In this document: piece after piece, positions 44,187 through 51,957 of the stretch
Numbering within the stretch: position 1 is the first letter of the stretch
Layout of the letters: every line of letters starts with the position of its first letter
Source: Dehalococcoidales bacterium
GTDB taxonomy: Bacteria > Chloroflexota > Dehalococcoidia > Dehalococcoidales > UBA2162
Length of the DNA: 52,066 bases
Direction: 5' to 3'
Assembly: GCA_030690265.1 (NCBI GenBank)
Contig: JAUYHA010000142.1
Location: 1-52,066, forward strand
Notes under the pieces: model-generated
Seen by the model: only the letters and a program-made list of their open reading frames with translations
The model's database searches: none
What the model was told of the DNA's origin: nothing
Made by a program: the position numbers and the translations under genes

Positions 44187-44633
44187 ATGAGTAACACAAG
44201 TGATAGAATAGCCACCCGGAATAAAGACGATAAATGGCTGCTGGCGCTGCTAAAAGAAGCCCAGAATAAAGCCGGCTATATCTCTGAAAAAGCTATGGCT
44301 GAAATAGCTGAATCCCTCGATATGACTCTAAGTGATGTCTATGGAGTGGCTACCTTTTATTCTTTTCTCTCCACCAAGCCACAGGGCAGAAATGTCATCA
44401 AGATTTGCCAGAGCCTGCCCTGCTATCTCAGGAACTACCAGACCATAGCTGAAAGTATTAAAAATGAAATCGGAATAAAACCCGGTGAGACTACTCCCGA
44501 TGGCAGGTTTTCCTTTACCCTTACCAACTGCATCGGCGCCTGTGACCAGGCTCCGGCTATGCTGATTAACGATGATGTTCACGGTAATCTGACCCCGGGG
44601 AAAATATCAGAAATTTTGAAGGCGTATAAATAG
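44187..44633 (+). CDS. NuoE/HoxE-like [2Fe-2S] subunit
   Basis: 148-residue thioredoxin-like ferredoxin subunit of NADH dehydrogenases. The N-terminal helical bundle (LLALLKEAQNKAGYISEKAMAEIAESLDM, VYGVATFYSFL) is followed by cluster ligands in ICQSLPCYLRNYQ (C-x4-C) and TNCIGACDQAPAMLIN (C-x3-C). The start is ATG 44187 with GAGAGGAAAA; the TTG at 44175 overlaps that site. It is the partner of the NuoF-like protein, 13 bases downstream. Confidence 0.9.
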   Translation: MSNTSDRIATRNKDDKWLLALLKEAQNKAGYISEKAMAEIAESLDMTLSDVYGVATFYSFLSTKPQGRNVIKICQSLPCYLRNYQTIAESIKNEIGIKPGETTPDGRFSFTLTNCIGACDQAPAMLINDDVHGNLTPGKISEILKAYK

Positions 44634-44646
44634 AGGGGGATTTTCA

Positions 44647-45861
44647 GTGCCGGAGAAGCGGATTATCCTGAAAAACTGCGGGCTTATTGACCCGAAGGAG
44701 ATAAATACCAGTCTGGCTCAGGACGGTTTCAAAGCCCTGACTAAAGCCCTGACTGAGATGACCCCTGAGCAGGTAATAGAAGAAATAAAAGCCTCGGGGC
44801 TGAGAGGTCGGGGAGGGGCTGGTTTCCCCTGCGGCTTAAAGTGGGAACTGACCCGGTCGGCTGCTGGGAACGAAAAGTATCTTATCTGTAATGCCGACGA
44901 AGGCGAGGTAGGCACTTTTAAGGACAGGTATATCATAGAAAACGACCCCTTCAGTCTCATTGAGGGGATAGCCATTGCCGCTTATGCCATCGGGGTAAAG
45001 CAGGCTTATATCTATCTGCGTGCTGAATACCATTTCCTGCTTGACCAGCTAAGTAATGCCATCAGCCAGGCTAGAGAAAAAGGCTTCCTGGAGCATGTGG
45101 ATATTGAAATCCGGGAAGGTGCCGGCGCCTACATCGCCGGCGAAGAATCTGGATTGATGAACTCCATTGAAGGGGGACGGGTAGAGGCTCGCTATAAACC
45201 CCCCTTCCCGCCCACCGAAGGGTTGTGGCAAAAACCAACCAGCATCAATAATGTGGAAACCCTGATGAATATCCCCCGGATTATCCTTAACGGAGCTGAC
45301 TGGTTCAATCAAATCGGGACGGAACGGAGCAAGGGCACCAAGGTCTTTTCGGTAAGCGGCGACGTCGCCATGCCCGGCGTCTATGAACTGGTTCTGGGTA
45401 CTCCGCTCAGGGAACTGGTAATGGAGCTAGCCCGAGCTAAGAATGTCAAGCTGCTTCAGATAGGTGGCGCCAGCGGCAGAATTATCCCCGGCACCATGCT
45501 GGACACCCCTCTGTCTTTTGAAACTATGCTCGGGGCCGGAGCCATCATAGTCTTTGATGAGAGCAGGGATGTGATAGATATTGTTTCCAGGACTATGGAG
45601 TTCTTTGCCGAAGAAAGCTGCGGTAAGTGTTCTCCCTGCCGGGAAGGGACCGTGGCAATGGTTAAAATTATGGAGAGATTCGCTGGAGGGGGGGCTGCAG
45701 AGAGAGATATAAAGCTTTTGGAAGAGCTATCGAGTGCTATGGTGCTCACCTCGTTATGCGGGCTGGGGCAAGCGGCACCTACTCCGGTGACGGACAGCCT
45801 GCAGCATTTCCGCAGAGCTTATGAGGAGCGAATTCAGGAAGCTAAGGTGGTGAAACAATGA
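44647..45861 (+). CDS. NuoF/HoxF-like NADH-binding flavoprotein subunit
   Basis: 404 residues. The NADH-binding glycine-rich loop is LRGRGGAGFPCGLKW near residue 55. ICNADEGEVGTFKDRYIIENDP and the FMN-contacting AGAYIAGEESGLMNSIEG follow. The C-terminal [4Fe-4S] motif is SCGKCSPCREGT with a fourth cysteine in LTSLCGLGQ. It lacks the N-terminal thioredoxin-like extension and C-terminal ferredoxin domain of many hydrogenase HydB proteins. It should oxidise NADH (or reduce NAD+) and feed the HoxU-like subunit. The start is GTG at 44647 behind GAGGGGGA. The stop overlaps metV as ATGA, which ties it to the reductase. Confidence 0.92.
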   Translation: MPEKRIILKNCGLIDPKEINTSLAQDGFKALTKALTEMTPEQVIEEIKASGLRGRGGAGFPCGLKWELTRSAAGNEKYLICNADEGEVGTFKDRYIIENDPFSLIEGIAIAAYAIGVKQAYIYLRAEYHFLLDQLSNAISQAREKGFLEHVDIEIREGAGAYIAGEESGLMNSIEGGRVEARYKPPFPPTEGLWQKPTSINNVETLMNIPRIILNGADWFNQIGTERSKGTKVFSVSGDVAMPGVYELVLGTPLRELVMELARAKNVKLLQIGGASGRIIPGTMLDTPLSFETMLGAGAIIVFDESRDVIDIVSRTMEFFAEESCGKCSPCREGTVAMVKIMERFAGGGAAERDIKLLEELSSAMVLTSLCGLGQAAPTPVTDSLQHFRRAYEERIQEAKVVKQ

Positions 45862-46502
45862 TATCAGTTACTGAGCAAAAACCTTTGGAAGAGATTTTAC
45901 AATCCCTCGATAAATGTCAGGCGGTGTATCTTGTCGGCTGCGGCACCTGCACTACCATGCTGCATACGGGTGGTAAGGCTGAGGTGCTGGAGATGAAGGA
46001 TAAACTCGAAGCCGCCGGTAAAAAGATTGCCGGCTGGATGGTGATACCTACCGCCTGTGATGAAGTGAGCAAATACGCCCTGCAAGAGAATGACCAGGAA
46101 ATAGAAGCGGCTGACTGTCTCCTGGTGATGTCCTGTGCCTACGGAGTACAGAATGTAAGCCAGTGGACGGACAAACCGGCTCTGCCTGCGGTAAATACCC
46201 TCTTTATCGGTGCTGAATATACCCCGGGGGAATTTTCCGAGGTCTGCCGGCAGTGCGGTGACTGCGTTCTTGCCTGGACAGGTGGTATCTGTCCGGTGAC
46301 TGCCTGCGCCAAGGGACTGCTGAACGGCCCCTGCGGAGGCACCAACGAGGGTAAATGCGAGGTTGACCCGGAAAAAGACTGTGCCTGGACTCTAATATAT
46401 AATCGTCTGGAGAAGCAGGGCAGGCTTGACCTCTTTGAGAAAGAGCAGGCCCCCAAGAACTATCAAGCCGTGGTAAGACCGGGTAAAATCACTGTAAAGT
46501 AG
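45858..46502 (+). CDS. metV: MetV, zinc/iron-sulfur partner of methylene-THF reductase
   Basis: 214 residues of the MTHFR C-terminal (MetV) family, rich in cysteine: GCGTCTTM at the N-terminus, CRQCGDCVLAWTGGICPVTACAKGLLNGPCGG near residue 130, and further Cys in GKCEVDPEKDCAW. In acetogens MetV binds MetF and holds one or more iron-sulfur clusters that connect it to electron-donor subunits. The ATGA overlap with the NuoF-like gene and the 12-base gap to metF imply a single complex. The name rests on family and context. Confidence 0.9.
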   Translation: MISVTEQKPLEEILQSLDKCQAVYLVGCGTCTTMLHTGGKAEVLEMKDKLEAAGKKIAGWMVIPTACDEVSKYALQENDQEIEAADCLLVMSCAYGVQNVSQWTDKPALPAVNTLFIGAEYTPGEFSEVCRQCGDCVLAWTGGICPVTACAKGLLNGPCGGTNEGKCEVDPEKDCAWTLIYNRLEKQGRLDLFEKEQAPKNYQAVVRPGKITVK

Positions 46503-46514
46503 AATGGAGAGGCA

Positions 46515-47399
46515 ATGGTAACACCTTTTAAAGAAGTCCTTAACTCCGGAAAATTTATTATCACCTGTGAGGTAGCACCACCGAAGGGGAGCAACATTGA
46601 GCAAATGACCCATCATATTGATTTACTTAAGGACAAGGTAGATGCCATTAATGCCACTGATAACCAGAGCTCGGTGATGCGGTATCCCTCGCTGGGAGCC
46701 TGCCTTTTAATCAAAGAGCGGGGTGGAGAACCTATTTTGCAGATGACCTGTCGCGACCGCAATCGTCTTGCTCTTGAGTCTGACCTTCTTTTCGCCCACT
46801 CAAGAGGAGTGAAAAATGTGCTCTGCCTGACAGGTGATGCCATAACCGTTGGTGACCACAAGCAAGCCAAGCAGGTCTTCGACCTTGATTCCGTTCAGCT
46901 TTTAAGGACAATCCGCATTATGGAGGGAGGAAAAGACCTTGGGGGTAATGAGCTGGACAGCCCGGTAGATTTTTGTGCTGGAGCTATCGTTACCCCGGAA
47001 GCTCATCCCATTGAACCGCAGCTGCTTAAGTTTAAGAAAAAGGTGGCTGTCGGCGCCGAATTCTTCCAGACGCAGGCGGTCTATGACCTGGATAACCTGA
47101 GGAACTTTATGGAGTATGCCCGCCAGTTCCAGGTTAAAATCCTGGCCGGGATTGTGCTGCTGGTCTCGGCAGGAATGGCCAGGTTTATGAATGCCAATGT
47201 CCCCGGTATCTTTGTTCCCCAGAACCTGATTGACGAGATGGCAGGTGCCGAGAAAGGCAAAGCCCTGCAAACAGGCATTGAGATTGCCGGCCGTATGATT
47301 AAGACTATCAAAGAAGAGTCTATCTGTGACGGGGTTCATATTATGGCTATCGGCAAAGAAGAAAAGGTGCCGGATATCCTGGCCGCCGCCGGACTTTAA
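46515..47399 (+). CDS. metF: 5,10-methylenetetrahydrofolate reductase
   Basis: Reduces methylene-THF to methyl-THF, last step before AcsE. 294-residue FAD-binding TIM barrel. Visible are FIITCEVAPPKGSN, DAINATDNQSSVMRYPSLGA, HSRGVKNVLCLTGDAITVGDH and FFQTQAVYDLDNLRNFMEY. The length matches the MetF of MetVF-type enzymes. GGAGAGG site before the ATG. It is the last core pathway gene of the island. An imperfect repeat follows at 47418. Confidence 0.95.
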   Translation: MVTPFKEVLNSGKFIITCEVAPPKGSNIEQMTHHIDLLKDKVDAINATDNQSSVMRYPSLGACLLIKERGGEPILQMTCRDRNRLALESDLLFAHSRGVKNVLCLTGDAITVGDHKQAKQVFDLDSVQLLRTIRIMEGGKDLGGNELDSPVDFCAGAIVTPEAHPIEPQLLKFKKKVAVGAEFFQTQAVYDLDNLRNFMEYARQFQVKILAGIVLLVSAGMARFMNANVPGIFVPQNLIDEMAGAEKGKALQTGIEIAGRMIKTIKEESICDGVHIMAIGKEEKVPDILAAAGL

Positions 47400-47417
47400 G
47401 GCTCCCCAATTTTTATT

Positions 47418-47450
47418 GTCATTGCGAGGGCTGAAGCCCGTGGCAATCTC
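47418..47450 (+). repeat. GTCATTGCGAGG-type palindromic repeat, copy 1
   Basis: Starts GTCATTGCGAGG and ends GTGGCAATCTC, with a GGGCTGAAGCCC hairpin inside. The same ends occur at 48794-48838 (inverted) and 51053-51095. A partial inverted GGATTGCCACG follows at 47463. Confidence 0.7.
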
Positions 47451-47493
47451 AATAAATCTTATGGATTGCCACGCATAACAGACAAGGTTTCAG

Positions 47494-48150
47494 ATGGAAA
47501 ACAGGCATTTTACCTCACCGGAGCAGAAGAATTATGAACGAGCCTATTCGCTTGCCTATAAGCTGGCTCGTGAACAGTTGGTCAGGATTGACGATATTGA
47601 GCAGCAGTGCCGCAAGAGCAACTCTCAATATCAGGTAATAGATGCCAAAAAGGTAATCACCATCCGCTATTTAAACCAGTCCTATCTCATAACCCTGCCT
47701 GGTGTTGAAATTTCACCGCTTGATAGCCCCGGGGAAGTGCCGGCAAGAGACAGGCTGCTGATACTTCACTACTTCCTCACAGCCAAAGGTACGCCCCTTA
47801 CCGGCAAATTGATTCCCTTCAGGGAACTACCGGAAGGAACCGTCTACTCGCCGACTTTCGCCAAGAGGACCATCCAGCCTCTCCTGACCAACTTCGGTAA
47901 AGAACCGGAGCGCCTGCTGGAAATCTGCCAGAAGCTCGGAGGCATTAAGACAGATTACGGTGATATGGCGGTAACCATTGATGCCTTCAGCCGGGTGCCG
48001 ATAACCATAGTCCTCTGGCGGGGCGATGATGAGTTTCCCCCTGAGGGTAACATACTCTTTGATGCCACCATTCCCGACTATCTGCCCACTGAAGATATAA
48101 CCGTGCTCTGCGAAATTCTCACCTGGAAATTAATAAAGAGTTTATCATGA
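47494..48150 (+). CDS. DUF3786 domain protein
   Basis: 218 residues matching the DUF3786 pattern: an N-terminal helical part (NYERAYSLAYKLAREQL), then YLNQSYLITLPGVEISPLD, LLILHYFLTAKGTPLTGKLIPFRELPEG, and LGGIKTDYGDMAVTIDAFSRVPITIVLWRGDDEFPPEGNILFD. Function unknown. I recall such domains in anaerobes with CODH/ACS, sometimes fused to iron-sulfur domains, so a role near the corrinoid or CODH proteins is plausible; that is inference. Weak AAGG site. The stop overlaps the mobA ATG (ATGA), so the two are co-translated. Confidence 0.82.
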   Translation: MENRHFTSPEQKNYERAYSLAYKLAREQLVRIDDIEQQCRKSNSQYQVIDAKKVITIRYLNQSYLITLPGVEISPLDSPGEVPARDRLLILHYFLTAKGTPLTGKLIPFRELPEGTVYSPTFAKRTIQPLLTNFGKEPERLLEICQKLGGIKTDYGDMAVTIDAFSRVPITIVLWRGDDEFPPEGNILFDATIPDYLPTEDITVLCEILTWKLIKSLS

Positions 48151-48776
48151 AGATAACTTCGGTTATTTTAGCCGGCGGTAAGAACCTGCGGCTGGGTAGA
48201 AACAAAGCCCTGGAGAGCATTAACGGCAAGAGCCTCATTGAGCGGGTTATAGAACGGCTCAGTCCCTTGAGCAACCGGATTCTTATCGTAACTTCCCGGG
48301 AAGGAGTCGACCTGCCGGTTGCAGGTAAGGCAGAAATCCTGGCAGACATTTACCCGGGCAAGGGCCCTCTTGGTGGTATCTATACCGGCCTGACGGCTTC
48401 CCGGTCTTCACGTTGCATTGTCGTTGCCTGCGATATGCCTTTTCTGAACACCAGACTGCTGGGCTATATGGTCAAGCTGTCCCGTGACTTTGACGCCGTT
48501 GTGCCTCGATTGGATGGCGAAATGCTGGAACCACTTCACGCCATATATTCAAAGAAGTGTCTGGATAGTATAAGAGCCACATTGGAACAGGACCAGTTGA
48601 GAACTTACTCCTTTTTTAACGCGGTGCGTGTCAGATATCTCGAAAGGGCAGAATGCCAGAAATTCGACCCTCAACTGTTGTCCTTCTTCAACATTAATTT
48701 TCCTGCAGATTTAGACCGGGCCATCGCCCTGGCGCCGGAGGTAGATGTCGGGCGCAATAGCCTTGTTCAAAATTAA
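48147..48776 (+). CDS. mobA: Molybdenum cofactor guanylyltransferase
   Basis: Attaches GMP to molybdopterin to give the bis-MGD cofactor used by formate dehydrogenases and other DMSO-reductase-type enzymes. 209 residues. The nucleotide-binding signature SVILAGGKNLRLGRNKALESI is N-terminal, then YPGKGPLGGIYTGL and VVACDMPFLNTRLL with the metal-binding Asp. C-terminal NINFPADLDRA is typical. Its co-translation with the DUF3786 gene at the end of the Wood-Ljungdahl island hints at a molybdo- or tungsto-formate dehydrogenase elsewhere in the genome. Confidence 0.92.
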   Translation: MKITSVILAGGKNLRLGRNKALESINGKSLIERVIERLSPLSNRILIVTSREGVDLPVAGKAEILADIYPGKGPLGGIYTGLTASRSSRCIVVACDMPFLNTRLLGYMVKLSRDFDAVVPRLDGEMLEPLHAIYSKKCLDSIRATLEQDQLRTYSFFNAVRVRYLERAECQKFDPQLLSFFNINFPADLDRAIALAPEVDVGRNSLVQN

Positions 48777-48793
48777 GATACGAATAATCTATA

Positions 48794-48838
48794 GAGATTG
48801 CCACGTCGTCCTTCCAGGGAAGGACTCCTCGCAATGAC
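48794..48838 (-). repeat. GTCATTGCGAGG-type palindromic repeat, copy 2
   Basis: Read on the minus strand it begins GTCATTGCGAGGAGTCCTTC and ends GACGACGTGGCAATCTC, nearly the same as 51053-51095 but inverted. The two copies flank the small Cys protein and carboxyltransferase genes. Confidence 0.75.
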
Positions 48839-48884
48839 ATAGTGAGATTGCCGAAAAAGAGGTAAAGGATACCTCCTTTCGGGG

Positions 48885-48946
48885 GTCTGGGGGTGTCCCC
48901 CAGACATAAAATCCCCCAAGACTGGGGGATTTAGGGGGTTCAAAAT
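48885..48946. repeat. Tandem hairpin repeat (G-run/C-run)
   Basis: GTCTGGGGG/CCCCCAGAC (48885-48905) is followed by ATCCCCC/GGGGGAT (48911-48930). The roughly 300-base gap between mobA and the next gene holds this, repeat copy 2, and a possible promoter at 48995-49024; no gene is seen. Confidence 0.6.
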
Positions 48947-49081
48947 GACTATTTCAGCAGTCTGATAGTGTTACTAAACAGCTTCGAACAAGAGTTGCCA
49001 TTGAATCTGGTTGGGAAGTAAAATATGGGGTGAAGGTCAGATTGTTTAGTTTATGATAAGATAGAGGAAGGAGGCGGAAGA

Positions 49082-49396
49082 TTGAAGATGAATGATGCTT
49101 TAGATGAAGTCTATGGAATAGTCCAGTGCAAGGAGTGTCCCTGGTATAAGTCCTGTGCTATGCCGATGAGGTTTACGGCGGAGGATATCCGCCGCCAGAT
49201 GGAAGCCGGCTCGCCGGGAATGAACTCCTCGCTGCAGGCTGACCTTAATATGCAGAACCTTTTGTCAAGTATGGCAACGGCGGCTCAGAACTCCCTGCTG
49301 GAAGGCTGCCCGGTCTTTATCGAGCGCCTGCGTAACAGCCCCAAACTTGCCCAGCGCCTGAAAGAAATGATGCAGAACTGGAGCAAAGAAGAATAG
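49082..49396 (+). CDS. Small cysteine-containing protein of unknown function
   Basis: 104 residues, not recognised. The N-terminus has VQCKECPWYKSCAMP, a C-x2-C-x5-C arrangement that could bind zinc or an iron-sulfur cluster. The middle is Met/Gln-rich and helical (LQADLNMQNLLSSMATAAQNSLLEGCPVF), and the C-terminus is a charged helix. The start is TTG 49082, best placed after AGGAGG (49069-49074); ATG 49088 is possible. A candidate promoter, TTGCCA and TAAAAT 18 bases apart, lies at 48995-49024. The carboxyltransferase gene begins 40 bases after its stop, so it may serve that enzyme. Confidence 0.65.
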   Translation: MKMNDALDEVYGIVQCKECPWYKSCAMPMRFTAEDIRRQMEAGSPGMNSSLQADLNMQNLLSSMATAAQNSLLEGCPVFIERLRNSPKLAQRLKEMMQNWSKEE

Positions 49397-49436
49397 CTAG
49401 ACTTACAATTTGGTAGCAGAACCAGTGGAGAGGTAA

Positions 49437-50996
49437 ATGTCGGAAGCGGAAATAAAAGCCAGACAGCTTGAGACTCTAAAGGAACGCCGGCAGAAAGCCC
49501 TGGAGATGGGTGGGGAGGAGCGGGTGGAGGAGCAGAAAAAGAAGGGCAAGCTGACGGCACGGGAGCGGATAGACATCCTGCTGGACAAAGGCACTTTCCG
49601 GGAAATCGGTATCTCCGCCCGGAGCCGGGGGGCTGTTGACGATGTGGCGGCCGATGCCGTTATCACCGGCTATGGGAAAATTGATGCCAGGAGAGTGTAT
49701 ATTTTTTCCCAGGACTTCACCAGCACCGGAGGAACAATATCAGAGATACACGCCAAAAAGATTTGTCGCCTGCTGGATAATGCTATGAAAGAGGGCTGCC
49801 CCATCATCGGTATAAATGATTCGGGGGGAGCCAGGATTCAGGACGGGGTGGATGCTCTTTCTGGCTTCGGCCAGATTTTTTACCGCAATACTTTAGCCTC
49901 CGGAGTAATTCCCCAGATATGTGCTATCCTGGGGCCCAATGCCGGGGGTGCCGTCTATTCTCCGGCTTTGATGGACTTTATTTTTATGGTCAAAGGTATC
50001 AGTCACGCCTTCATCACCGGACCGAGGGTGGTCAAAGCGGCAATGGGACAGGAGGTCAGCGAGGAAGAGCTGGGTGGGGCGACGGTGGTGCAGAAAAAAG
50101 CCGGGGTTGCCTGCCGCTCCGAGGAGAGCGAAGAGGAGTGCTTTCAGAGCATAAAGGAGCTGCTGAGCTATCTGCCTTCCAGCTACCGGGAAAAGCCGCC
50201 AAAGATTGATTGGGGAGATAAGCCTGACCGCGAGGACGCTGCTCTCTTTGACATCGTTCCCGTGGCGCCAAACAAACCCTACGATATGCACAAGCTAATT
50301 GAAGTTATCTTTGACCAGAAAAAGGAAGGCAAGAACTATTTCGAGCTTTTTCCCCTCTTTGCCACCAACATCATTACCTGTTTCAGCCGGCTGAACGGCT
50401 GGACGGTAGGCATCATCGCCAACCAGCCGATGTCCAAGGCAGGCTGCCTGGATATCGATGCCAGTGACAAGGCTTCCCGCTTTATCCGCTTCTGCGATGC
50501 TTTTAATATCCCGCTTATTAACCTGGTCGATGTTCCCGGCTACCTGCCCGGGACGGAGCAGGAGTGGGGAGGCATCATCAGGCACGGGGCAAAGATGCTC
50601 TATGCCTACTCGGAAGCCACGGTGCCCAAGATAACCCTGACCATCAGGAAAGCATACGGCGGCTCTTACCTGGGCATGTGCAGTAAAGACCTGGGTGCCG
50701 ATTTTGTCTTCTCCTGGCCCTCAACCGAGCTGGCGGTGATGGGGGCGGAGGGGGCCGTCCCGATAATCTTCCGCAGGGAGCTGCAAAAAGCCGCAGACCC
50801 TGAGGAACTGCTCCAGGAAAAAATCCAGGAATACCGTAAAGAGTTCGCCAATCCCTACCGGGCGGCCGAGCACTTACATATTGACGATGTAATTGACCCG
50901 GCGGAGACCAGGCACAGGCTGATTGGAGCCCTGGAAATGACACTGAATAAAGTAGAAAACCACCCCGCCAAAAAACACGGCATTATGCCGGCGTGA
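49437..50996 (+). CDS. Acyl-CoA carboxylase/decarboxylase carboxyltransferase subunit
   Basis: 519 residues of the PccB/MmdA family, two crotonase-like halves. N-terminal half: LTARERIDILLDKGTFREIG, DSGGARIQDGVDALSGFGQIFYRNTLASG, ILGPNAGGAVYSPALMDF. C-terminal half: VGIIANQPM, LVDVPGYLPGTEQEWGGIIRHGAKMLYAYSEA, TLTIRKAYGGSYLGM and ELAVMGAEGAVPIIFRREL. It transfers carboxyl between carboxybiotin and propionyl-, methylmalonyl- or acetyl-CoA. Biotin carrier, biotin carboxylase and decarboxylase membrane subunits are not in the window, so carboxylase versus sodium-pump decarboxylase cannot be decided. GAGAGGTAA site before the ATG. Flanked by inverted repeats. Confidence 0.9.
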   Translation: MSEAEIKARQLETLKERRQKALEMGGEERVEEQKKKGKLTARERIDILLDKGTFREIGISARSRGAVDDVAADAVITGYGKIDARRVYIFSQDFTSTGGTISEIHAKKICRLLDNAMKEGCPIIGINDSGGARIQDGVDALSGFGQIFYRNTLASGVIPQICAILGPNAGGAVYSPALMDFIFMVKGISHAFITGPRVVKAAMGQEVSEEELGGATVVQKKAGVACRSEESEEECFQSIKELLSYLPSSYREKPPKIDWGDKPDREDAALFDIVPVAPNKPYDMHKLIEVIFDQKKEGKNYFELFPLFATNIITCFSRLNGWTVGIIANQPMSKAGCLDIDASDKASRFIRFCDAFNIPLINLVDVPGYLPGTEQEWGGIIRHGAKMLYAYSEATVPKITLTIRKAYGGSYLGMCSKDLGADFVFSWPSTELAVMGAEGAVPIIFRRELQKAADPEELLQEKIQEYRKEFANPYRAAEHLHIDDVIDPAETRHRLIGALEMTLNKVENHPAKKHGIMPA

Positions 50997-51052
50997 ATTT
51001 TCACGGAATGCCTGTCTCGCTGTTGATAACTCAAGAAGTATAAAAATGACCT

Positions 51053-51095
51053 GTCATTGCGAGGAGTCCTTCCTGAAAGGACGACGTGGCAATCT
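51053..51095 (+). repeat. GTCATTGCGAGG-type palindromic repeat, copy 3
   Basis: Begins GTCATTGCGAGGAGTCCTTC and ends ACGACGTGGCAATCT; near-identical to the inverted copy at 48794-48838. The roughly 450-base gap after the carboxyltransferase gene consists mainly of this, the palindrome at 51122 and the 51287 repeat. Confidence 0.75.
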
Positions 51096-51121
51096 GGGTG
51101 GAGGGGTTTTGCCCCACCCGG

Positions 51122-51155
51122 ATTGTTTCGTCCTTCCCGGGAAGGACGAAACAAT
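51122..51155. repeat. Perfect 34-base palindrome
   Basis: Arms ATTGTTTCGTCCTTCCC and GGGAAGGACGAAACAAT are exact reverse complements with no loop. The core TCCTTCC...GGAAGGA also occurs in the hairpins at 48794, 51053 and 41177. Confidence 0.75.
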
Positions 51156-51286
51156 TACACTCTGTTAATTTTCGAAGTCATTCCGAAACACACATGTCTT
51201 TATCAAAGACACCACGAAGCATGAAAACATGATTTCATAACCGTGTCTTTCCGTACTTGATACGGAATCCAGGCGGGGTGGGCTGG

Positions 51287-51333
51287 CTGGATTCCGGCTG
51301 GAGTTTATCCCGTACCTGATACGGGGCCGGAAT
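51287..51333 (+). repeat. 47-base repeat, left copy of an exact inverted pair
   Basis: Starts CTGGATTCCGGCTGGAG and ends ACGGGGCCGGAAT, with CCCGTACCTGATACGGG as an inner hairpin. All 47 bases recur in reverse complement at 51958-52004. A shorter relative lies just upstream (51251-51273). Confidence 0.8.
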
Positions 51334-51453
51334 GACATTTTCGGAGCAACTGGTTTCGGAATCTCCTTGAGATACTGAGACCCTGAAACAAGCCGGCTCT
51401 GGCATCAGGCCAGGGTTCAGGGTGACAATAAGCAAGCTGTTGCATTATTAATC

Positions 51454-51747
51454 TCAAGGCTGTAGGGCAACCTCATATATCTCAACTTTTGGCGGCTGAG
51501 TAGCCGCCAATGTTTCGCTTGCCTGTGCCCGAAGTTTATTAGCCGCCTCCGTGCTGGCATTAAGGTCAGCCTCGGTCTCCCAGAGCGTGATAACCATCCC
51601 TTTCCCCGTCTTCCTGTCTATTAAATCATATAAACCCTTGAAACCGTGCATCCTCTTAGCTTCAGGAATGATTTCTTCTCGCGTCTGGCGGATAGATTCG
51701 TCAAGCCGGTCTGGCGACCCCTCTATTATGCTCACTCGTGCAAACAT
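51454..51747 (-). CDS. Antibiotic biosynthesis monooxygenase (ABM)-domain protein
   Basis: 97-residue dimeric alpha/beta ferredoxin-like barrel of the ABM family: FARVSIIEGSPDRLDESIRQTREEIIPEAKRMHGFKGLYDLIDRKTGKGMVITLWETEADLNAS. Members include heme-degrading and quinol monooxygenases as well as proteins without known activity. No heme-binding residues can be assigned. The frame is open from ATG 51768, but GGAGG lies after that codon, so ATG 51747 is the likely start. It lies alone between inverted 47-base repeats. Confidence 0.78.
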   Translation of the reverse strand: MFARVSIIEGSPDRLDESIRQTREEIIPEAKRMHGFKGLYDLIDRKTGKGMVITLWETEADLNASTEAANKLRAQASETLAATQPPKVEIYEVALQP

Positions 51748-51824
51748 GTTCCGTCTTACCTCCCTCATATTTCAAGGAGTATTTAGGTAAAAACTCCAGG
51801 GCTGGAATGACAGTTACTCTCTAA

Positions 51825-51923
51825 TCAGACCGTTACCCCACGTATTTCAGCCATGTTTTTTTCTTTCAGGCTCCGGGACATTTCCTCGATTGCCAACGAT
51901 ATTTCCCTCGGGTAACTAGTGTC
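51825..51923 (-). pseudogene. Possible 3' fragment of a lost gene
   Basis: A short minus-strand frame reads YPREISLAIEEMSRSLK and ends EIRGVTV before a TGA. Composition looks like the helical C-terminus of a real enzyme, but no start or upstream part remains. I cannot name the parent gene. The roughly 300 bases from 51768 to the window end otherwise hold only repeats. Confidence 0.3.
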
Positions 51924-51957
51924 GTGTCTTCAAAATAACGTTAGCTACAGCCCCCCA

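Noticed and set aside
43482-45861. Soluble [FeFe]- or [NiFe]-hydrogenase operon
   Set aside because: The iron-sulfur subunit ends after its ferredoxin domains without an H-cluster domain, and no hydrogenase large subunit is encoded nearby.
48777-49081. CRISPR array
   Set aside because: The repeats here are unlike one another and are hairpins in tandem, with no regular spacer-repeat periodicity.
51235-51435. 66-codon minus-strand open frame
   Set aside because: It lies wholly within dispersed repeats and has a biased, non-protein-like composition.
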